A stretch of 19,215 bases of DNA from an uncultured Desulfobulbaceae bacterium (GTDB lineage Bacteria; Desulfobacterota; Desulfobulbia; Desulfobulbales; Desulfobulbaceae), in the NCBI GenBank assembly GCA_945787305.1, contig CALZIH010000025.1:1-19215 (forward strand), in the 5' to 3' direction. Numbering within the stretch: the stretch's first letter is position 1; every line of letters starts with the position of its first letter. The notes under the pieces were generated by a model. That model had not been told where the DNA came from. It did not search any database and saw only the letters and a program-made list of their open reading frames with translations. Positions 1 through 5,505 of this stretch are shown here, piece after piece. The translations under genes and the position numbers were made by a program.

Positions 1-55
1 AGGGGTTTCACGGCCTAGTTCTTGTTACATATTGACTTTATTGGTTTTTTACTTT

Positions 56-71
56 TGGCACGGAAGTGGCT
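56..71 (+). promoter_or_regulatory. Sigma-54-type (-24/-12) promoter candidate
   Basis: The stretch reads TGGCACG-N4-TGGCT against the RpoN consensus TGGCACG-N4-TTGCW. The invariant GG and GC doublets are exactly 10 bases apart and there is one mismatch in the -12 element. It lies 80 bases before the start of the 72-residue membrane peptide gene, so transcription would begin near position 82. RpoN promoters need an enhancer-binding activator; no binding site for one was identified because only 55 bases of upstream sequence are present. Confidence 0.6.
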
Positions 72-150
72 ATAGAAAAGGCAAAGACGAACACAAGAGA
101 TCGTAGAACAAAAGCTGCGATCCTCACAAAACAAGCCAGGAGGAAAAGCC

Positions 151-369
151 ATGACCGCAAATACCAATACAATGACCAGAACCCGCACAAATGAAAGAAC
201 AAACGTTGCTGTTCAGACAGAGATCTCCAGAGGAGCAGTAGCGACCATGGTCGGTGCCGGTGCCATTGTCGGATTGTGGTCCTTTGCCAGCCTGGTTGGT
301 GGCCTTGTGGTCGCCGGTGGCCCGATAGCTCTTGCTCAGTCCTGGTTCGGAGCGCTTCTCGGAATGTAG
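151..369 (+). CDS. Small glycine-rich membrane protein, 72 aa
   Basis: The start is set by a strong AGGAGG seven bases before the ATG. The first 27 residues are polar and rich in Thr, Asn and Arg with no hydrophobic character. Residues about 29-70 form one or two hydrophobic Gly/Ala-rich segments (motifs GAGAIVGLW and VGGLVVAGGPIALA), which suggests a hairpin or single-span inner-membrane peptide with a soluble N-terminal tail. No catalytic residue or known domain was recognised. It is a stand-alone unit with a sigma-54-like promoter 80 bases upstream and a strong terminator about 60 bases downstream, so it is probably expressed separately under an activated condition. Conserved small membrane peptides of similar look occur in Desulfobacterota, but I cannot name a family. 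Confidence 0.8.
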   Translation: MTANTNTMTRTRTNERTNVAVQTEISRGAVATMVGAGAIVGLWSFASLVGGLVVAGGPIALAQSWFGALLGM

Positions 370-430
370 TCAAAGTCATTCCTTCTCCCTCTCGGAAGTT
401 TCTCCTCCTTTACTTCCGAGTGAAAAGATA

Positions 431-467
431 AACCCGGTGACTCCCCTTCCTGTCACCGGGTTTTTTT
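431..467 (+). terminator. Rho-independent terminator
   Basis: A perfect 11-bp stem (AACCCGGTGAC with GTCACCGGGTT) has a short pyrimidine-rich loop and is followed by a run of seven T. It ends the transcript of the small membrane peptide and separates it from the convergent toxin-antitoxin operon. Confidence 0.92.
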
Positions 468-505
468 ATGCCCGCTGTTCCCCACCATGGATATAGTCTC
501 TGGGC

Positions 506-802
506 CTATTCTGGTTTAACTGAAAAATCTAAAAGACGATCTCCTATGTTCTCATAGATATCCCGTCTGTGACCGATTGCCCAAACGATGACAAGTTTAC
601 TCTCAACATCAACTCTGTAAACGATTCGATAGCGCATGAAACGGTAAGATCTGAAGCTACTTAATTCAGCTTGAAGCTCTTTGCCCAGGAACGGATTTTC
701 CGCTAACTCCTTCAAAGCCGCTTTGGCAGCTTTTTTTATTTCAGGATTGAGTTTCTTTGCAGCATTATTTGCCGAAACAGTGATCCTGATTTTATAGCGC
801 AT
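506..802 (-). CDS. RelE/ParE-family toxin of a type II toxin-antitoxin pair
   Basis: The 98-residue basic protein has the RelE/ParE fold signature. A helical part rich in Lys and Ala (LNPEIKKAAKAALKELAENPFLGKEL, residues about 18-43) is followed by beta strands with SYRFMRYRIVYRVD and the C-terminal VWAIGHRRDIYENI. RelE-type members cleave mRNA on the ribosome and ParE-type members poison gyrase; the sequence alone does not decide between them. The GHRRDIYE segment and the RYRIVYR strand are typical of the RelE/YoeB-like side. The start codon overlaps the antitoxin stop by one base (TAATG), so translation is coupled. The antitoxin-first order and overlap are typical of Phd/YefM-RelE modules. 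Confidence 0.9.
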   Translation of the reverse strand: MRYKIRITVSANNAAKKLNPEIKKAAKAALKELAENPFLGKELQAELSSFRSYRFMRYRIVYRVDVESKLVIVWAIGHRRDIYENIGDRLLDFSVKPE

Positions 803-1065
803 TAAAATGCCTCATCAAGATCGATCAGTTTACCTGTTTTTACATCCTTTGCCGACCCCTTAAGCTGTTTCATCATTGCAGCATCAGCCAAAATATCTAT
901 TGTCTCTAAAAAGCCTTCAAATTTTTTCATGGACAATAAAACGGCTTCCGGGACCCCATTTTTTGTAATTGCAATGGTATCGTTTGTATCGTGCAACTGC
1001 CTCACCATATCCAGAAGCTTTGCCTTTGCTTGAGTGATAGGAACAAATGTTTCGATTGTTTGCAT
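802..1065 (-). CDS. Phd/YefM-family antitoxin
   Basis: The 87-residue antitoxin pairs with the downstream RelE/ParE toxin. The N-terminal Phd/YefM DNA-binding part is clear: IETFVPITQAKAKLLDMV followed by DTNDTIAITKNGVPEAVLLSMKKFEGFLET, where 'ITKNGxPxAVLxS' is the family hallmark. The C-terminal tail (about residue 60 on) would bind the toxin. I place the start at 1065 and not at the in-frame ATG seven codons upstream, because an AAGGAG lies eight bases before this ATG. The pair is led by a promoter with a perfect -10 box at 1101-1106. Phd/YefM antitoxins usually bind their own promoter, so autoregulation is likely. Confidence 0.9.
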   Translation of the reverse strand: MQTIETFVPITQAKAKLLDMVRQLHDTNDTIAITKNGVPEAVLLSMKKFEGFLETIDILADAAMMKQLKGSAKDVKTGKLIDLDEAF

Positions 1066-1100
1066 GGTCGTAACTCCTTTTTGCAATGTTCTTGCTGGTT

Positions 1101-1129
1101 ATTATAATGACCACTTCTACCGTGGCCAA
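1101..1129 (-). promoter_or_regulatory. Sigma-70 promoter of the toxin-antitoxin operon
   Basis: On the minus strand TTGGCC, a 17-base spacer and a perfect TATAAT precede the antitoxin start by about 36 bases. This gives a short leader and is the expected autoregulated promoter position. Confidence 0.65.
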
Positions 1130-1552
1130 GCTTACATCAACTTTTTTAGAAATCCCCTACAATGAACTGCTCGGCCATGCTGTAAATACCTTTTCATGTG
1201 AACCAGCCACACACATAGTCCTTGCTAACAAATACCAAGAAATACAAAGTTATAATCCCAGGCGCATAGCTTTAAAATTCTTGACTTACAACTTGCTGTT
1301 TTGTAATCATTATAACATTATCTGTCCGCTAACGTTCTACTTTTAGCAACGGTTATGGTTTGTGACCGGACAGCTTTGAGATGGAGCGAGAAGCATAACA
1401 GACGACGAAGAAGAAGGTGGGTATTAAATGGGTAAAAAGGCTTATGCAGGCCTGAAAGCATTCATCCCCCGGCAGAAGAATTGTTTGTCACATTCTCATG
1501 ATATGATGGCACCAATCGAACGGGGTTAAACTCAGAGAAAAGGAGAAACAGT
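1130..1552. other. Intergenic leader of the peroxiredoxin gene
   Basis: No convincing protein gene lies here. The stretch holds a PerR-type box (1301-1315) and an inverted pair CTGTCCG/CGGACAG (1322-1328 and 1367-1373) enclosing a second, imperfect inverted pair. There are also two tiny overlapping reading frames, 1354-1434 and 1428-1529: an Arg-rich 26-mer and a 33-mer whose stop and start overlap as ATGGGTAA. Neither small frame has a clear ribosome-binding site, so they are noted and not called. Confidence 0.5.
1301..1315 (+). promoter_or_regulatory. PerR/Fur-family operator candidate
   Basis: The 15 bases TTGTAATCATTATAA match the PerR box TTATAATNATTATAA at 13 of the 14 fixed positions. 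The site is about 240 bases before the peroxiredoxin start, immediately after a TTGACT that could serve as a -35 element (1281-1286). PerR represses peroxide-defence genes in its metal-bound form, so the position fits peroxide-inducible control of the peroxiredoxin. Confidence 0.55.
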
Positions 1553-2170
1553 ATGGTTGAAGAACATGTAGGCTGCAGCTTAAAAGTTGGTCAATGCGCT
1601 CCTGATTTTGAACTGGAAACATTTGATCCGCAACAGGGCGATTTTGGTAAAATATCACTCAATGATTTAAAAAATGCAGGCAAATGGACGGTTCTTTTTT
1701 TCTACCCGGCTGGTTTCACCTTTGTCTGAGCGACGGAATTCACTGCTCTGGCAGAGCAGCACGAAAAATTTCAGGAACTCGGCGCTGAGATCATAACGGT
1801 TAGTACCGATACGCAATTTGTTCATATGGCCTGGCAGCAGAATGAACGTTCCCTGGAACAAGTCAAATTTCCCATGGCAGCTGACCCAACAGGTAATGTT
1901 TCCCGTCTTTTTGGGGTCTATGATGAGTCCTCAGGTTTGGCACTTAGAGGTACTTTTATCATTAACCCCGATGGCAAGCTGTTAAACTCTGAAGTTAATT
2001 ACTATAACCTCGGCCGTAATATTGATGAACTCCTGCGCCGGGTGAAAGCGAATATCTACTTGAATGAGCATGGCGACCAGGGGTGTCCGGCCCAATGGAA
2101 AAATCCTGGCGATAAGACACTTACCCCAGGACCACAACTGGTAGGTAAGGTGTATGAGGCGTTGAAATAA
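1553..2170 (+). CDS. Selenocysteine-containing AhpC/2-Cys peroxiredoxin (UGA-encoded Sec59)
   Basis: Read through one in-frame TGA (1727-1729), the frame gives a 205-residue typical 2-Cys peroxiredoxin. The ATG at 1553 has AGGAG seven bases upstream. Residues 49-64 carry the peroxidatic motif PxxxTxxC as PAGFTFV-U-ATEF, so the UGA replaces exactly the peroxidatic cysteine. The catalytic Arg is in GLALRGTFIINPDG, and the resolving cysteine is in DQGCPAQW near the C-terminus. A hairpin 13 bases after the UGA fits a bacterial SECIS. The protein should reduce peroxides in the cytoplasm through a selenenic-acid/selenylsulfide cycle. Two extra cysteines sit at residues 8 and 15. Standard gene callers would start at Met92 (1826) and report a truncated protein. 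A nonsense mutation is the alternative, but the UGA position, the hairpin and the intact flanking frame argue strongly for Sec. Confidence 0.92.
1743..1759 (+). promoter_or_regulatory. Bacterial SECIS-like hairpin
   Basis: A perfect 6-bp stem CTGCTC/GAGCAG encloses the five-base loop TGGCA inside the coding sequence. The loop begins 19 bases after the UGA, within the 16-37 base window described for bacterial SECIS elements. It has a G among its first two bases, as the consensus requires for SelB binding. Weak lower pairing of GGAATT with AAATTTC could extend the stem. Confidence 0.75.
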
Positions 2171-2217
2171 TTTTTACCACCTTGTTACTACCATTTGGTA
2201 GCCATATCCCACACAGT

Positions 2218-2249
2218 AAAAGGCAGGTAGCTCCACTATCTGCCTTTTT
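2218..2249 (+). terminator. Rho-independent terminator after the peroxiredoxin gene
   Basis: A 12-bp stem (AAAGGCAGGTAG with CTATCTGCCTTT, one G-U pair) with a five-base loop CTCCA is followed by a T run. A short A run before the stem would let it also stop leftward transcripts from the partition genes, so it may work in both directions. Confidence 0.85.
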
Positions 2250-2337
2250 GTTTAGGTAGACCAATAAAACCTAAGCTTCTCTACTTCTTGTTGTTCCTTC
2301 CGTCCCAAGTTACCTTTTTTTAGATGGATTGATGGCC

Positions 2338-2637
2338 TCAATCGGTCAATCTGGCAACCTCTTCCTCTATCTCCTGGGTGAGTCGCTCCAGAATGAACGA
2401 GTTCATACTGAAGGGTGTATGTTTAGCAATATATGTTAATTTCATATAGAGGGGTTCCGGTAGCCTGAGCGGGAGGTTTTTCATTACATCATCACGGATA
2501 TGGGGCTCCTCCCAGGGATATACCTCTTCGTTTTTTGCACTGTCCTTACCGGCTCTTGCGGCAAACTTATCCAGGTCGGCTTCTTTTCTTCTTTTCGGAG
2601 TGGAACGTAGTGGAGTCTTCTTTTTATCAGCCACCAT
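2338..2637 (-). CDS. Ribbon-helix-helix partner of ParA (ParG-like), 99 aa
   Basis: Residues 1-50 are basic and probably disordered (KKKTPLRSTPKRRKEADLDKF). Residues about 52-95 fit a ribbon-helix-helix: strand LPLRLPEPLYMKL, helix AKHTPFSMNSFILERL and an acidic tail QEIEEEV. This layout, a flexible basic N-terminal tail plus an RHH dimer, is that of ParG, the centromere-binding adaptor that stimulates the ParF ATPase through an Arg-finger-like motif in the tail. The gene overlaps the ParA gene by 11 bases, and its AGAGAGG ribosome-binding site lies inside the end of parA, so the two are co-translated. The alternative reading is an HicB/Arc-like antitoxin; the ParA neighbour makes the partition role more likely. 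Confidence 0.75.
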   Translation of the reverse strand: MVADKKKTPLRSTPKRRKEADLDKFAARAGKDSAKNEEVYPWEEPHIRDDVMKNLPLRLPEPLYMKLTYIAKHTPFSMNSFILERLTQEIEEEVARLTD

Positions 2638-3277
2638 ACACCTCTCTAAATAATTGATTCATTTCCTCGACAGCTTTTTTATCCAACTTCCATTCAGGCA
2701 CCGATAACCCATCCCGGGCCGACTTACGAAAGGCGATACGATCACGAAGCACCGGTTCAACCAGAGCCAGGTGCTGAAAGTCTTCCGTCCTAAAAAACTC
2801 CCGTGTCTCCCTGTCTTCACGGACAGCGGGATTAGTGGAAACTCGGTTCAGAACAATAAAAGCCTGCATCTCTTCGTTTAACCCCTGGGCCATTTCCACC
2901 AGTTCATCCATCTGCCTGATGGTCCAGATATCAAACTGGAACGGTTGTACAGGAATGTAGGCACGATCACAGACGCCAAGCGCATAACGAAGTTCCATGG
3001 AATCGCGGCCTCCGGCATCAACAATAACCTCATCATACCGCTCAGCCAGGTCACGCACCTGGGATGCCAGCCCTTTACCGAATTTCTGCACACAGGAAAT
3101 TCTAGGTTCGATCTCCGTGTCTTCCCGGACTGTTGCCCAAAACGACGCCGTCCCCTGCCGGTCAGTGTCCAACAACAATACATCTTTCCCCTGCAAAGCC
3201 AACATGGCAGCCATATTGGTTGCCAGGGTGGTCTTGCCGGTACCGCCTTTTTCACCACCAAATAACACAATACCCAT
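2627..3277 (-). CDS. parA: ParA/ParF-type partition ATPase, 216 aa
   Basis: A deviant Walker A motif GGEKGGTGKTT (residues 7-17, with the signature lysine of the ParA/MinD class) is followed by the switch region LLDTDRQGTASFW (about 35-47) and the Walker B-like strand EVIVDAGGRDS (about 84-94). There is no N-terminal DNA-binding extension, so it is of the short ParF (type Ib) kind. Such ATPases form ATP-dependent assemblies on the nucleoid that move a plasmid or a protein cargo. The partner RHH gene follows with an 11-base overlap. No ParB is present, and no replication gene lies in the window, so this may be an integrated plasmid remnant or an orphan system. The start has only a weak upstream GGA. 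Confidence 0.88.
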   Translation of the reverse strand: MGIVLFGGEKGGTGKTTLATNMAAMLALQGKDVLLLDTDRQGTASFWATVREDTEIEPRISCVQKFGKGLASQVRDLAERYDEVIVDAGGRDSMELRYALGVCDRAYIPVQPFQFDIWTIRQMDELVEMAQGLNEEMQAFIVLNRVSTNPAVREDRETREFFRTEDFQHLALVEPVLRDRIAFRKSARDGLSVPEWKLDKKAVEEMNQLFREVYGG

Positions 3278-3301
3278 GTAATGATTCCGTATTAATTTAT
3301 G

Positions 3302-3483
3302 TAATTACCACGCAAACTCAGCCAATTTTGAATCAGGTTCTGTAATGTATTTATAATTCAAAGATTGTTTTCTACCAAAAAGTCATCCCCGCAAGGTGGG
3401 AATCCAGAATAGTTAGCTAGACCGCCTAGATTCAGGCCTTCACGGGAACGACAAGTAAAAAAGATGAAGTTCGACGGTAATCA
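3302..3483. repeat. Diverged relative of the TGATTACC-ended repeat, with an inner GTCATCCCC-type repeat
   Basis: The left end (TAATTACCACGCAAACTCAGC) matches the terminal and subterminal sequence of the element at 11285, about 19 of the first 25 bases. The right end is GACGGTAATCA, one base off the consensus terminal repeat. Inside, 3382-3452 is bounded by GTCATCCCCGC and an inverted GGGAACGAC arm, the dispersed 'GTCATTCCCGC...GGAATCCAG' repeat of Desulfobacterota. It sits directly upstream of the parA start. Confidence 0.5.
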
Positions 3484-3681
3484 CATTAATGTATATTTTA
3501 ACAAGTCATCCCATACTGAATGATATCATATCATACTTTACAAACACTGCAACAAAAGAGAAAACAACGATGCCCGCTGTTGCCTCTTTTTTTCCATTGA
3601 GGCAGCAATACATAGCACAACCGTGAATACCAATGTGGGGAATCAACAGCTCAGCACACTTATGGCCGCCACATTTCATTT
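3484..3681. other. Intergenic sequence without a recognised gene
   Basis: AT-rich sequence between two repeats. A leftward 63-residue reading frame (3506-3697) begins inside the repeat end and has no ribosome-binding site or recognisable domain, so I leave it out. Confidence 0.4.
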
Positions 3682-3853
3682 GTTGATTACCATCCACACC
3701 AATCCGGGAGACAGATTAAATTTTTCTACTTAGATAAGTACCATACACCTACTTGAATAGTTATCTCCGGTGAAAATCATTATGTCCCCGGTATAGAAAA
3801 ATAAAATCAGTCCCCTCGCCGAGCAGGACTAGCTGAGTTTTGATGGTAATCAT
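3682..3853. mobile_element. MITE-like element, copy 1 (about 170 bp)
   Basis: The element is bounded by perfect 11-bp terminal inverted repeats TGATTACCATC (3684-3694) and GATGGTAATCA (3842-3852). It is flanked by a 9-bp direct repeat ATTTCATTT at 3673-3681 and 3854-3862, which looks like a target-site duplication. Its reverse complement aligns with the left two thirds of the copy at 11283; the first 100 bases differ at fewer than ten positions. It contains the motif TCAGTCCCC (3807-3815). No protein is encoded, so it would move only with a transposase supplied elsewhere. Confidence 0.8.
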
Positions 3854-3862
3854 ATTTCATTT

Positions 3863-4048
3863 TATAATCGAAAGCCGTCATCAATCATAAAATGTAAGCC
3901 GATGTTGAAGCCTGCTCGTAAAACATGTCAGATCCGGCCCCCATGTCCTACAGCTACTCTATGTACACAACGGCGGCTCTAAGATTTGATTTCCTGGTGA
4001 TTCGATCCTATATTTTCATTGTAGCCCATTGTTGATGCGGAGAGAGAG
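3863..4048. other. Intergenic sequence, nothing recognised
   Basis: Short stretch between the MITE-like copy and the cysteine-cluster gene. I see no hairpin, promoter or reading frame that I can support. Confidence 0.4.
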
Positions 4049-4273
4049 ATGGCCTTTCAGAAACTACCTGACAACATAGGGATGATGTATATCCCGGATG
4101 CTAAAACCAAACCCCAAAGGCATAACTGTTCCGACTGTTTTTCTTGCCAGTGGTGCGGCAAGGAACGATGCCGAACCTGTCGGTCAACGTGCTGTCATGA
4201 AGTGAAAAACACCCATAATACAACCAATGGGATGAAGGGTGAAAATGGTGAGGAAGAGGGAGGAAACAAGTGA
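4049..4273 (+). CDS. Small eight-cysteine protein, 74 aa
   Basis: GGAGAGAGAG lies directly before the ATG. The N-terminal 26 residues are followed by a dense cysteine cluster at residues 27, 30, 33, 36, 41, 44, 48 and 49 (pattern CX2CX2CX2CX4CX2CX3CC, with His50 next). The core CFSCQWCGKERCRTCR has a conserved-looking WCG. The tail is polar and Glu/Gly-rich. There is no signal peptide, so it should be cytoplasmic. Such spacing suits one or two zinc sites or an iron-sulfur cluster, but the family is not one I can name. It stands alone between a MITE-like repeat and the DUF2007/ABC genes. Confidence 0.7.
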   Translation: MAFQKLPDNIGMMYIPDAKTKPQRHNCSDCFSCQWCGKERCRTCRSTCCHEVKNTHNTTNGMKGENGEEEGGNK

Positions 4274-4332
4274 CCGATTTCTCTTTGCAATTGACTGGGA
4301 GTTATTGACAAAATACTTTATGCTGTAAATCT

Positions 4333-4593
4333 ATGAAAGACCTGATCAAACCCGAAAACAGCGCTGAAGCCCAGGCTTTGCAGTCGTTGCTGCAGCAGCA
4401 TGGAATACAATCCCAGATGGTTTCTTTTCATGATACCGCTTACGACGGTCTTTTTCAGGCCCAGTATGGTTGGGGTGTTCTCCGGGTAGCGGATTCCGAC
4501 CTGACTGAGGCAGAACAAATAGTGCAGCAATGGAAAGACGCGTCGCCCGGTGATATCCCCTGGCAGGATGAACCGCCAGAGCCGAACGGCTAA
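4333..4593 (+). CDS. DUF2007-like small protein, 86 aa
   Basis: The pattern of this soluble protein (MKDLIKPENSAEAQALQSLLQQHGI near the start, then a GWGVLRVADSDLTEAEQIVQQW segment at about 47-68) is that of DUF2007, a ferredoxin-like fold thought to be a small signalling or regulatory domain. The acidic, Pro-rich tail SPGDIPWQDEPPEPNG is typical. The biochemical role is unknown. No Shine-Dalgarno is visible before the ATG, but no other in-frame start exists after the upstream stop. It lies 24 bases ahead of the ABC transporter ATPase and is probably cotranscribed with it. Confidence 0.75.
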   Translation: MKDLIKPENSAEAQALQSLLQQHGIQSQMVSFHDTAYDGLFQAQYGWGVLRVADSDLTEAEQIVQQWKDASPGDIPWQDEPPEPNG

Positions 4594-4617
4594 CACCAGG
4601 TTACACCTGAAAAAGAG

Positions 4618-5505
4618 ATGACGACACCTGTTCTCGAAGTAAAAAACCTAGCGAAACAATACGGTACCGTACAAGCGGTCAATGGCATCAGTTTCTCTAT
4701 TAAACAGGGAACCTGTTTCGGCCTGCTTGGTCCAAATGGAGCCGGTAAAACTACCGCACTTGAGGTAATAGAGGACATTATTGCCCCCACTTCCGGAGAA
4801 GTATTGTACAACGGTGCACCCAAAACCGCCTCATTTCGCGAGGAGATCGGCATTCAGTTTCAGCACACTTCGCTGCTCAACTTCATGACGGTACGGGAAA
4901 CCATTGTCACGTTCCAGAAGCTATACAAGGAAACGGAGCGTATCGAACACCTGGTAGAGTCCTGCAAGCTCAGCGATATCCTGGGGCAGATGAACAATAA
5001 AATATCCGGTGGTCAGGCCCAACGGCTGATGCTTGCCCTGGCACTGATCAACAAGCCGAAACTGATATTTCTGGATGAGCCGTCCACCGGTCTTGACCCA
5101 CAGTCAAGGCGTTATCTCTGGGAAATCATCCGTGGTATACAAGAGAAAGGCAAAACCATTGTCCTAACCACCCACTCCATGGACGAAGCCGAATACCTGT
5201 GCGATACCATCGCCATCATGGACCAGGGTCGTATCATTGCCCGGGGCTCTCCAGCTGAGCTGATCGATCGATACTGCGAGGGCGGAACCATTACCCTTCC
5301 CCGGGAAAACATCTCCTTACCGCTGACGGAACTGCCGTTCCCGTACCGTGAGACCAATGGACGACTTGAGATAATGGTAGACCAAATCAATACAGGCGTT
5401 GAACAATTACTGGCAATGAAGATTAACCTGTCAGATATGACTGTCCATTCTCCCGACCTCGAAGATGTGTTCCTGAATCTGACGGGGAAAAAACTACGGG
5501 ATTAA
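4618..5505 (+). CDS. ABC transporter ATP-binding protein (ABC-2 exporter type)
   Basis: The 295-residue ATPase has all nucleotide-binding motifs in order: Walker A GPNGAGKTT (38-46), Q-loop in GIQFQHT, signature ISGGQ, Walker B LIFLDEP followed by the D-loop STGLDPQSR, and the H-loop TTHSMDEAE. A C-terminal extension of about 80 residues after the ATPase core is usual for DrrA/CcmA-like exporters. It pairs with the permease gene starting at its stop (TAATG, one-base overlap). Substrate cannot be read from sequence; this class exports drugs, lipids or polysaccharide precursors. ATP hydrolysis would take place at the cytoplasmic face of the inner membrane. Confidence 0.93.
   Translation: MTTPVLEVKNLAKQYGTVQAVNGISFSIKQGTCFGLLGPNGAGKTTALEVIEDIIAPTSGEVLYNGAPKTASFREEIGIQFQHTSLLNFMTVRETIVTFQKLYKETERIEHLVESCKLSDILGQMNNKISGGQAQRLMLALALINKPKLIFLDEPSTGLDPQSRRYLWEIIRGIQEKGKTIVLTTHSMDEAEYLCDTIAIMDQGRIIARGSPAELIDRYCEGGTITLPRENISLPLTELPFPYRETNGRLEIMVDQINTGVEQLLAMKINLSDMTVHSPDLEDVFLNLTGKKLRD

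Noticed and set aside
1086..1346. Rightward 86-residue reading frame
   Set aside because: It overlaps the toxin-antitoxin promoter and the PerR box, has no ribosome-binding site and no recognisable protein pattern.
1322..1373. Integron attC-like site
   Set aside because: The inverted arms are present but the RYYYAAC and GTTRRRY core sequences do not match, and no integrase or cassette array is seen.
1727..1729. Nonsense mutation making the peroxiredoxin a pseudogene
   Set aside because: The TGA sits exactly on the catalytic cysteine codon, the frame is otherwise intact, and a SECIS-like hairpin follows.
3506..3697. Leftward 63-residue frame
   Set aside because: It begins inside the terminal repeat of the MITE-like element, without a ribosome-binding site; its cysteines show no regular pattern.
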